Position numbers and translations under genes: made by a program. Shown in pieces: positions 34,526-42,300 of a stretch of DNA of 42,628 bases. How positions within the stretch are numbered: position 1 is the stretch's first letter; every line of letters starts with the position of its first letter. This stretch comes from a virus. The stretch lies in IMG/VR virus record IMGVR_UViG_3300021142_000064, positions 1-42,628 of that record; one strand, 5' to 3'. Below the pieces are notes generated by a model. That model was not told where the DNA came from and did no database searches. It saw only the letters and a list, made by a program, of their open reading frames with translations.

Positions 34526-35632
34526 CTATTCCATATCGTCAACGCTAAGTTCTTTAACTTCTTCTTTTGTGAAGTTAATATCACCATATTCAGCGTTCAA
34601 TTTAGACAAGATAAAACCTCTGTGTTCGGTCTTGTAGTCGCTTAGCTTGTCTGGGTTCCAGTAACCATGTGATGTAGATGCAATCTTACCCATTTGTTCG
34701 ATACCGTTAACTTGGTTCTTTTCGCACTTGATTTTAGCTTCAACACCATATTGGTATGTCATCTTGTTACCCTTATCGGTGATTTCAGCGTTAAGCTTTG
34801 TTGTACCGTGAGTTAAGATACCACCATAGTGTACGATAAGACGAGAACCATAGAAGAAACCTTCACCACCCTTATGTTTAATAACGGTATTCATGTTATC
34901 AAACCAAATCTTTTGTACAGCTAAGATAGTGTTTGTGTATTCACAGTCACTTCTACGTGAGTCAGGTATTCTGAAGTTAAGTATAGACTTGAAAGCTGAT
35001 TCAAGAGCACCAGCGTTCCACATGTTATTCTTGGTTTTTGATTTAACTGCTCTGAAGCAATCAACAGAACCGATAGAGTCCCAAAGGAACACCAAGTTTC
35101 TTGGTAGCAATCCGTTTTCTTGGTCATCTAGCATATCATCAATAAGGTGACCGATATCTTCAATAACTGGTTCTCTTCTTGTCGGTGCTGATTTTTCTTT
35201 TCCTTCATCGTACTCGAAGTTTTCATAAAGGTCAAGTAGTTTTCTGTTTGTGATGTAGATGAAGTCACCTACGTAGTCTTTTTCACCGTTTTCGTCAAAT
35301 ATTTCTTCATATTGAACACCGATGTTTTTAGCGTGTTCCCAATCAAAGTTACCTTCTGTGTCTATGATAACTGGAAGGTCACCTATCTTATTAGCCCCAA
35401 CTATGGCTTCATAGATGGCTGTTGATTTACCTGTGTTGCTATAACCTCTTACGAGGGTTACATATCCTCTTGGTACGCCTGGTATGCCTAATGCGTCATG
35501 AAATGCTTCTGATAGCGGAACCCATGTTAGGTCTTTTGGTTTTGATGTTCTTGTTAGTCCTTTGCTCTTTTGATACTCTCTTGGGTCAAAAGATTTTTTT
35601 TCAATTGGTTGTTTACTTGGTTTTTTAGCCAT
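34526..35632 (-). CDS. uvsX: UvsX/RecA-like recombinase
   Basis: A 368-residue strand-exchange protein. Walker A is GYSNTGKST (63-71), Walker B lies in LVFLWDSIGS, and an early acidic segment IIDTEGNFDW matches the RecA motif around the catalytic Glu. A QKIWFDN-like segment follows. The C-terminus is acidic (KEEVKELSVDDME), as in RecA and UvsX. It would coat ssDNA, with the gp32-like protein, to start recombination-dependent replication. It starts the replication block after the ssb terminator. The upstream region holds CATATTTG, one base off the host -7 box, without a clear -33 partner. Confidence 0.93.
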   Translation of the reverse strand: MAKKPSKQPIEKKSFDPREYQKSKGLTRTSKPKDLTWVPLSEAFHDALGIPGVPRGYVTLVRGYSNTGKSTAIYEAIVGANKIGDLPVIIDTEGNFDWEHAKNIGVQYEEIFDENGEKDYVGDFIYITNRKLLDLYENFEYDEGKEKSAPTRREPVIEDIGHLIDDMLDDQENGLLPRNLVFLWDSIGSVDCFRAVKSKTKNNMWNAGALESAFKSILNFRIPDSRRSDCEYTNTILAVQKIWFDNMNTVIKHKGGEGFFYGSRLIVHYGGILTHGTTKLNAEITDKGNKMTYQYGVEAKIKCEKNQVNGIEQMGKIASTSHGYWNPDKLSDYKTEHRGFILSKLNAEYGDINFTKEEVKELSVDDME

Positions 35633-35664
35633 TTTTAATACGTTTACAAATATGTTATTTCCTA

Positions 35665-35700
35665 GAATAAAAAAGGGCGATTCCTCACCCTTTTTTATTT
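35665..35700 (-). terminator. Terminator after the gp32-like gene
   Basis: AATAAAAAAGGG (35666-35677) and CCCTTTTTTATT pair around a 10-base loop. It is strong in A-T pairs with a three-G/C core and lies 17 bases after the ssb stop. It works best leftward because of the terminal T-run. Confidence 0.85.
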
Positions 35701-35716
35701 ATGTAAAACGCTATCA

Positions 35717-36610
35717 CTAAAACGGCAAGTCATCTTCCGAAGTCTCAGTCATAACTGGTTCTTCGTTTGTTGACTGTGCAACCTTGATGTTAGCCTTCAC
35801 AGTTTCAAGACTCACAGACAATTCGCTATCTAAGTCAGAAGACTCTGATTTGCTCACAGATGCTTTGTCAACAAAGGCTTTCTTATCCTTATCCCATACT
35901 GGAACTCCACCTTTAACGATGATTTCCAAGTAGTCATATGTTCTTACAGAGTATACATCCTCCCATGTTCTAGCATCGCTAGTCCACGACTTAACAAGTT
36001 CTGGGTTCTCAGAAAGGACACTTGGGTCAAGAGAAGCTACTGCTGATACAACTGGAATTCCAGTTTGGTTCTTGTTGATTGTAAGCATCAAGTCACGACC
36101 AGTTGCAGGGTCAGTAACGTCTTTCTTAACCGCACGAAGAAGACCAACGATTTTGTCATAGATACCTTCTTTGCGATAGTCATGGTTAAATCTCCAGAAC
36201 TTAACACCATCAGCTTCGTTATCTCTATCGATAATCTTAACGATGTACATCAACTTTGCATTGTATTTCTTTGCAAGTTCTTTGTCAGATTCTTTTCCTG
36301 TAGACATAAGGGCTTCACGAGCCTCACAGAAAGGGCAAGCTTCACCTTTTTCATGTTTCAAACATGCGAATGTTTTCCATTCACCGTCTACTTGAACCTT
36401 GTGGCCGCGAAATTCTGTAAATGGACTTGAACCATCAGCAGTAGGGAGGATTCTTATTACTTTTTCAGCACGTAATTCCTTGTCTTTAAGGGTTGTGTTG
36501 AAATAGTTCTTAAGGTCGTAGACCTTTTCGGTTTTCTTTTCGTACTTAGGCTTTGTGTTGCTTTCGTACTGTTCTAGCATTGCCGTTAGGCGATTTTGTT
36601 GTTCACTCAT
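35717..36610 (-). CDS. gp32-like single-stranded DNA-binding protein
   Basis: A 297-residue ssDNA-binding protein of the T4 gp32 type that covers ssDNA in replication and recombination. The zinc ligands line up with T4 gp32: H70, C83, C92, C95 (H-x12-C-x8-C-x2-C, against H-x12-C-x9-C-x2-C in T4). The N-terminus is basic and Gln-rich (MSEQQNRLTAMLEQYES), as in the T4 cooperativity region. The C-terminus is acidic and ends SEDDLPF, like the DDDIPF end of bacterial SSB rather than the T4 gp32 tail. It is a single-gene unit: two tandem host-type promoters upstream and a terminator behind, which suits high early expression. Confidence 0.92.
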   Translation of the reverse strand: MSEQQNRLTAMLEQYESNTKPKYEKKTEKVYDLKNYFNTTLKDKELRAEKVIRILPTADGSSPFTEFRGHKVQVDGEWKTFACLKHEKGEACPFCEAREALMSTGKESDKELAKKYNAKLMYIVKIIDRDNEADGVKFWRFNHDYRKEGIYDKIVGLLRAVKKDVTDPATGRDLMLTINKNQTGIPVVSAVASLDPSVLSENPELVKSWTSDARTWEDVYSVRTYDYLEIIVKGGVPVWDKDKKAFVDKASVSKSESSDLDSELSVSLETVKANIKVAQSTNEEPVMTETSEDDLPF

Positions 36611-36662
36611 TTTTTTAATTTAATTTATAAGTATGTGTTATTTTTCAATCATTTTGTTATTA

Positions 36663-36692
36663 CAAATATACTAAAAAATATGTAAAAGTCAA
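36663..36692 (-). promoter_or_regulatory. Proximal host-type promoter of ssb
   Basis: - strand TTG (36692-36690), 19-base spacer, TATATTTG (36670-36663), TTAG before the box. The leader to ATG at 36610 is about 50 bases. Confidence 0.8.
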
Positions 36693-36736
36693 GTAGCTTT
36701 TTCACATTTTTTTGTGTGTAATTCAGCGTCTTTTTG

Positions 36737-36767
36737 CAAAGATACTAAACGTTTTCTATAAATGCAA
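36737..36767 (-). promoter_or_regulatory. Distal host-type promoter of ssb
   Basis: - strand TTG (36767-36765), 20-base spacer, TATCTTTG (36744-36737), TTTAG before the box. It lies between the terminator at 36781-36810 and the proximal promoter. The 200-base gap 36611-36810 contains these two promoters and the terminator, and no gene. Confidence 0.8.
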
Positions 36768-36780
36768 GTAACACCCGTAA

Positions 36781-36810
36781 AAAAATAAAGGCCCTTGTTA
36801 GGGCCTCTAT
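36781..36810 (-). terminator. Terminator after the acidic 263-residue gene
   Basis: AGGCCC (36789-36794), loop TTGTTA, GGGCCT (36801-36806), followed on the - strand by TTATTTTT. It separates the late-type pair 37604-36811 from the ssb unit. Confidence 0.88.
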
Positions 36811-37602
36811 TTATACTTGTTCTTCATCATATCCGTCTATTTCTTCTTCGTCATAGTCGCTATCCACTGCGCTAAACGATTTTTTAATATCTGCATCGCT
36901 ATAGTTGTAGTCTACGTCGTCTTTTTTAAGCACATATTCTTTGGGGTTTTGGTTTTTACCCATAACATCATACATACCTTCTTTATCTGACCAATAGTCA
37001 CTAAGCTTTTGTGTAAAAGGAGCTGAATCTAATGACCTCATTTCCAATTTTTCAACTGGTGTAGGATTTCTTTTAATCATCTCTTTTTCTAAGCCTTCAA
37101 TCTTATCGGTTAAAGCTGTCATGTTTGATATCCTAGCTTCAAGTTCTGAGAATTTTTGAAGCAAAGCTTCCGTATTTTGAGTTGCAGCATCAGCAGCTTG
37201 TTTGGCTTCTTCTGAACCCTTAACCAAAGAAGTTACATCAACTTCAACATCATCACTAGCTGGTTCAGCGGGTGCTGGTTCTTCGGCTGGTTCTTCAGCT
37301 GGTTCTTCAGTTGGTATTTCTGTTGGTTCTTCAGCTGGTGCCTCTTGACTAGCATCTGGTGTTCCTTCTGGAGATGAAGCATCGCTAACACCTAATTTAT
37401 CAGCAACAGCATTTGCATCTGCGCCTGTTGAATCATCAGGTACCTTATTGAATTCGTCATCAGCTTCTTCCAATTCGTTACCTAGTATGATTTCTTTGAA
37501 CTTAGGTTCTTCTTTCTTTTCTTGATAAAAGTCATATTCAAGCAATCTTTTGAATCTGTTTTGCTCTTCTTTCAATAATTCTGGGCTAAACTTTTTCTTC
37601 AT
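36811..37602 (-). CDS. Acidic Pro/Glu-rich protein, possible head core or scaffold
   Basis: A 263-residue very acidic protein. The N-terminus is charged and helical (KKKFSPELLKEEQNRFKRLL). The middle, about residues 75-115, is low-complexity Glu/Pro/Ala (EEPAEEPAEEPAPAEPA). A likely coiled coil follows at about 125-175 (EEAKQAADAATQNTEALLQKFSELEARI). The C-terminus is Asp/Glu-rich (DYDEEEIDGYDEEQV). This resembles the make-up of phage prohead core and scaffold proteins, but no family can be named. It follows the 65-residue gene by one base and is closed by a terminator. The late-type motif before 37801 fits a structural role. Confidence 0.55.
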   Translation of the reverse strand: MKKKFSPELLKEEQNRFKRLLEYDFYQEKKEEPKFKEIILGNELEEADDEFNKVPDDSTGADANAVADKLGVSDASSPEGTPDASQEAPAEEPTEIPTEEPAEEPAEEPAPAEPASDDVEVDVTSLVKGSEEAKQAADAATQNTEALLQKFSELEARISNMTALTDKIEGLEKEMIKRNPTPVEKLEMRSLDSAPFTQKLSDYWSDKEGMYDVMGKNQNPKEYVLKKDDVDYNYSDADIKKSFSAVDSDYDEEEIDGYDEEQV

Positions 37603-37603
37603 G

Positions 37604-37801
37604 TTATATAAGTAATTGTCTTCCGTCTTCTGTTATTATTTTCTTGTTAATCCTCTCGACAATACTCTTGTCCCCCTTTATGATACAAACACCAGAGCTG
37701 CAATCAACATCTTGGTTTTGACCTTGAAGCATAGCATCTAATGCTGCATCAAGAGCCTTTGCTTTTGGGTCGAGGTTTTCTTTTTTAACTTGTTTTTCCA
37801 T
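37604..37801 (-). CDS. Small protein ahead of the acidic protein (65 aa)
   Basis: A 65-residue protein of unknown family. It has a charged helical first half (DPKAKALDAALDAMLQGQ), a Cys pair (DCSSGVC, residues 34-38) and a basic end (SIVERINKKIITEDGRQLLI). It begins a two-gene unit under a late-type motif at 37812-37829 and is one base from the acidic protein gene. Small proteins of this size are found among T4 prohead core genes, but nothing in this sequence proves it. Confidence 0.55.
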   Translation of the reverse strand: MEKQVKKENLDPKAKALDAALDAMLQGQNQDVDCSSGVCIIKGDKSIVERINKKIITEDGRQLLI

Positions 37802-37811
37802 AATACATGAT

Positions 37812-37829
37812 TTATTATTATAAATATCG
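37812..37829 (-). promoter_or_regulatory. Late-type motif before the 37801 gene pair
   Basis: - strand CGATATTTATAATAATAA, ending 10 bases before ATG at 37801, in a 36-base gap after the 133-residue gene. Confidence 0.55.
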
Positions 37830-37837
37830 TGATTATG

Positions 37838-38239
37838 TTAAAAAACCCTTTGTATGTTGAAAATACCGAGTTCTTTGCCGTTGATAAGTATCATTTTGTT
37901 CTGATATTCTTCCCAATCTATCTTTACGTTTTTAGGGTCAGAATTACCGATGTTATCACCAATGGTTTTTTCAATAAGCTTGTTAAGAGCGTTTATGGTA
38001 TATAGGGCATTTCCCTTTTTATGGATAGGTATTGCGCCTGGAAACATTTCCTTTAGGTTAATGTATTGGCCGCTAGGTATCGTTAGTTTAAAGGTGATAA
38101 CAAGTTTAGATTCATCGTCTAGGTTTTTGTAGCAAAAGACCTTATCCTTAGATATACTAAACTTGTTTTGCAAGTAGTCAAGGAACCAATCAAGTCTTTC
38201 AGGGAAGATGAATGTCGCTAGTATTATTGTTTTGTCCAT
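37838..38239 (-). CDS. Unrecognised protein (133 aa)
   Basis: A 133-residue soluble protein with no recognised family. It has a hydrophobic start (KTIILATFIFPERLDWFLDYL), a beta-prone middle (SKLVITFKLTIPSGQYIN), and a motif NALYTINALNKLIE before a Trp/Tyr-containing end. Its first 41 bases overlap the end of the upstream gene in another frame, so the two are probably co-translated. Together they lie between the lysis/hub genes and the acidic protein gene. A link to hub or tail assembly is possible by position only. Confidence 0.6.
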   Translation of the reverse strand: MDKTIILATFIFPERLDWFLDYLQNKFSISKDKVFCYKNLDDESKLVITFKLTIPSGQYINLKEMFPGAIPIHKKGNALYTINALNKLIEKTIGDNIGNSDPKNVKIDWEEYQNKMILINGKELGIFNIQRVF

Positions 38240-38828
38240 TTTTTATCGCGTATAAGTAGGGTGTATAACGCACTTTGTTATCAAGTGTTTCTATTATCTT
38301 TTTATACTCTATAATTATTTCGTTTTCACACAAAAACACATGCGAAAGCTTTTTAATTTTGGATAAAATTTTTCTAGCGTCAAAACCAATGAAATTAAGC
38401 AGTTTAAGGTCTATTCCGAAGATAAATTTTTCAGAATAAATATAGACCATGGTCTTGTGTCTATAGGTTATCGGGTCCTTTAGGGAATATATCTTTCTTA
38501 CTATCTTAGCTAGGGTTCTTGGCCTGTATTGAATTGGGTCCACAAAGACATAAACCAAGTCCTTTGTTAGGTCTTCATAAGTCTTGTGAATAAACCAGCT
38601 AAGTGTTTCTTCGTAGTTATCCCTTTTTTCGTTACGTTTAAATGACCAATATAAGTTGGTCTTTATTTCTGGATTGGTTATATCGAAGTCTGGATAGTTT
38701 TTTGAAACATAGTCGTACCCAACCAATAACGTAGGTAAACCAGATATGATGTCTTTCTCTGAATTAACTACATTGAAGTCTTCTGGTACGTCAATCTTGT
38801 TGGTTGTAACTATATTCGCAAGCTTCAT
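38199..38828 (-). CDS. Unrecognised protein with a leaderless-type promoter (209 aa)
   Basis: A 209-residue, Lys/Tyr/Ile-rich, probably alpha/beta protein: a possible core strand LVYVFVDPIQYRP, a basic helix (RTLAKIVRKIYSL), then HKTMVYIYSEKFIFGIDLKLLNF. No catalytic motif is recognised. Its promoter has its -7 box four bases before ATG. In T4, hub-assembly proteins such as gp26 are of similar size and lie near hub genes. The host-type promoter argues for an early function instead, so the role remains open. Confidence 0.6.
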   Translation of the reverse strand: MKLANIVTTNKIDVPEDFNVVNSEKDIISGLPTLLVGYDYVSKNYPDFDITNPEIKTNLYWSFKRNEKRDNYEETLSWFIHKTYEDLTKDLVYVFVDPIQYRPRTLAKIVRKIYSLKDPITYRHKTMVYIYSEKFIFGIDLKLLNFIGFDARKILSKIKKLSHVFLCENEIIIEYKKIIETLDNKVRYTPYLYAIKNGQNNNTSDIHLP

Positions 38829-38832
38829 CTTG

Positions 38833-38863
38833 CAAAGATACTAAAAAGATTTTAAAATAGCAA
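38833..38863 (-). promoter_or_regulatory. Host-type promoter of the 209-residue gene
   Basis: - strand TTG (38863-38861), 20-base spacer, TATCTTTG (38840-38833), then CAAG and ATG at 38828. This four-base gap predicts a leaderless transcript. Confidence 0.8.
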
Positions 38864-38865
38864 GC

Positions 38866-39366
38866 TTAGTATTTTGACAAAGCAAGCTTATAAATTTCAA
38901 ATAGTTTTTCTGGGGTGTAATTTGGTTTGTTGTTTGGGTAATAAGATTCACCGTAATTTCTTACTTCACCATTTGCGTTTTTAATTGTACTCGTAACAGG
39001 TAATGAAGCCCACCCACTACTTAAAAGATTTAACGCCGAATTAAAAACACTTTGAGTTGTAAGCCTAGTTTTATCAAAACTTGAACCCAGCTTAGAGTTT
39101 ATCAACGTAACAGCTTTTGTATCTTGATTGGCAATTGTTAATGGTATATTATTGCTATCAGTACCATTCGTCCATGAAGGGTACTGAAATTGATATCTAC
39201 CAGCGGCTATCCAACTCTTATTATGGACGATATTTGTTGTTGATGTCCATCCTACGATAATACTTGGTGGAGTACCAAAAACAACATCATAACCGTTATT
39301 TGAAACACCAATTGTTCCCTCTGCATAAGACAACATATCTAATAATGCTTTATCTTCTTTTGTCAT
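38866..39366 (-). CDS. Lambda R-like endolysin (lytic transglycosylase, GH104 type)
   Basis: A 166-residue muralytic enzyme. It follows the phage lambda endolysin pattern in order: LLDMLSYAEGT with the catalytic Glu (E16, matching lambda E19), GYDVVFG, AAGRYQFQ, a Trp-containing segment, ANQDTKAVTLI, and WASLP. It would cut the glycan strands of peptidoglycan. It has no signal peptide or membrane helix, so for lysis it would need a holin, which is not obvious in this window. The gene starts three bases after the hub/peptidase gene, so it could instead be a virion-borne enzyme for cell-wall entry. It is of normal length for the family. Confidence 0.87.
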   Translation of the reverse strand: MTKEDKALLDMLSYAEGTIGVSNNGYDVVFGTPPSIIVGWTSTTNIVHNKSWIAAGRYQFQYPSWTNGTDSNNIPLTIANQDTKAVTLINSKLGSSFDKTRLTTQSVFNSALNLLSSGWASLPVTSTIKNANGEVRNYGESYYPNNKPNYTPEKLFEIYKLALSKY

Positions 39367-39369
39367 AAT

Positions 39370-42300
39370 TTAACTTTTTATCTGACCTAAACCCTTTAAT
39401 TTTTCGGATTCGGTTGGTAATTGATTGCTTGTTAGTTTTTGTGTCGCGCCAGCTGGTAAGTTTGATGTTATCAACTCTGGTATTTGATTATTTTTTATTT
39501 TTGTATCTACATCAGTTGGAACCGTAAATTGTATGTGTATATGGTTATCGTGACCTTCAAAAGCTGTCAATATATTCTTACCAGAAGTGCTCTTTTGACC
39601 AGAAAAATGACTTATTAAAACAGGGTCATTAAAGAAAATGGCATCTACGTGAACACTGGTAGATTTTTTATCTTGGTCGATTACTAACTGAATAAATCTC
39701 TTGTTTGCCTCTTGGTCATAATTAACACTATCTTTGTATGTATACGTACCTGCTCCAGACCTTGGGTCTTTTGTTCTATCGTTTGACATTAACATTATAT
39801 CCACAGCTCTACCAGTGTAGTGTAAGCTACTATCACCATGTTTTTTATAAGCCCCTCCATTTAAAGCACCAAAACAATTAACATAAACAATGTTTGTACT
39901 TTGTTTATTTGGTGTTTCTTGTGTATACCATAACTTAGATAAGTTTTCAACAAATTTACCAACAGCTTCCATAGCATAGCTATCACCATTAGGGTATGTT
40001 CCATCATTAAATTGATACTTTAACGTATCGCTAGGGGTTATATGATATGTTACAAAAGGTATTTGTTTTGAATACCCAGCTGGCGCTGGAATCTTATTAG
40101 GTGAATTTTTAAACTGACCAACAGCAGTTGTTGTTGAGTTAATACTATCAATCGTATCAAGCAATGACATATACAGAGAGCTAGCATCTAGTATCTTGGT
40201 TTCTGGCTGTCTAATCCTAGACCCAGTAATATGTGTTGTCATGTGATTTGGTTTTATGCTGTGCTTGACGCGAGTAACCATATATGCACCATGAAACATC
40301 GGTATGTTATCCAATTGAAAATACATTAGCGGCTGAATCATAGCGTTTCCTAGCATTTCAAGCTCAACCTTATAGCTTCTAACAGCATGAACGTTATATA
40401 TGTTTTGACCACCTAGGGTTCTGCTTTTTTCGCTACCCTTTTTAGCTATCGAATCGGTAATCAATAATGATTCTTCGGTTTCACTAAATTCACTTTGGTC
40501 CAAAACAATATCTTTAAATATGTTTTGATTTTGTTGTCCATATCTTACATTAAAGAAAGTTACTGGTTCTTCATAATCCCATAGATTACTTGTGAAATCT
40601 TCTGGCAACCCTGTTAACGCTCCATTTATACATCTAACATCAAAACCATCATTAGGGTAGTTTGAATCTTTAAAATCTAAGTGTTTTGAACCTTGTCCAG
40701 CATACACACAAACAAATGTTGGATAACAGGTATTTTTTTGGTTTGTTATCGCGTCCATTTCATAACTACCAAGTGGTTTAAATACAGTCTCAAGTAATTT
40801 TTCATCTCTATAGTTAATGAATGATGGTAATGCATCAAAGGTAAAGTTATTTGACGATAATAAGCTTGTTATAGCATCATAAGCACTACTATTTGGATTA
40901 GATGTCAAATATGTTAGAATTGGTGTTGGGTTCACGGCTAATTCATCGCCTATATCTCTAAAAGACCTAGTAACAAATCTAAAGCTATCGATTAATTTTG
41001 GTTCACTAGCGTTTCTTTGTTTGGCTAAGCTTTTATCGACTTCGCTTCTATTATTTCCACATCTAAATATAACTTCTTTATCATCTTTTGCACCCCCAAT
41101 CCATTTATCATATATGTTTTTGCATGTTCTATATATTTGAAACTTAATAACGTTTTCATTATCTGTACCAAATAAATCATTTTCTGCCTTTTTCTTTTCA
41201 GCATCTTCTTTGCTCGACTTATCATTTTTACGGATATTTTCAAGGAAGGTTGTTAAATACGTATCTAAGTAGGAATTTGGTATTATTATATTTCGTCTAC
41301 CCTTATTCATATTGGAAGACTCAGCCCAAATACTATACGTTGTGTTAGCTAGTATAACTTCATTATTTACAAAATACTTTGTTAGATTATTTGCAACATT
41401 AGACCCGTCTTTTATTTCTAAACATATATTGTATCTATAATCTGGGTGACCACCATGACTTGCATCCCAATAAATAGGGTTAACCATAGAATAGTTTTCT
41501 GTATTCTTAAATAAGGTTTGAAATTGTGTTTTACTTACCGATACGGTACCATTTGCGTTGTTTGTAAAATTAATTTGGTTATAATTAGTAACCCAATTTG
41601 TAGTTGTAGAATCGATTAGCTCTAGGTCTTTTTTAAATGCTGGCCAATCTGATGTTACAAAATCATTAAATATATTTTTAAATGTTGTTTTGGCTTGGTC
41701 TGGTAAAGTTAGTATAACAGTATCTAATTTTTTATAGCTATTTTTATCCGAAATGAAAGACATTGAAACACCAATATAATTAGTTTTTATTGTTAAATAC
41801 TCATCTTTTTTAGGATAGTAATCATCACTTATTTGTGAACCAAATGTTGGAATATAAGATATTAATCCATCATGAAACGTAAGTATATCGTTATCACTTT
41901 CATATCTTGTTAATAAACCACCAATAAATGCGGCCCAAAGTTTTGGTGCTGAAACAAAACCAGCTCTTTTAGCAAAGGTATTTAATATTTCATAACCACA
42001 ATTATTAAAAATTGTACTGTTAGCGCATTCTTCTGTATCATTATTTAATCCTTTCCAAGGAAACGAATGTAAAAATAATAAAGCTTTAGCTTGTTCATTT
42101 GTTTGCTCATAATATAATCGACTACCAAATAAACTTATCGGAGACATACCTAAAGTATTTATTAGGTTTGGTGTTTGTAAATTACTAGAATCTTCATCAT
42201 GTTTATTTACTTGAAAATTTATATATGGGTAAGTAATAGACGTGTTACCATTAATGTATTTACTACTTAATAAGTAATTTTTACCGTAGTACTTATGCAA

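Noticed and set aside
35641-35664. Host-type promoter for uvsX (CATATTTG)
   Set aside because: One base off the TAnnTTTG box and no TTG 19-20 bases upstream, where the terminator lies; not strong enough to list as a site.
38199-38239. Possible frameshift joining the 209- and 133-residue genes
   Set aside because: Both have normal starts and complete-looking ends, and no slippery sequence is evident; a 41-base overlap of separate genes explains it.
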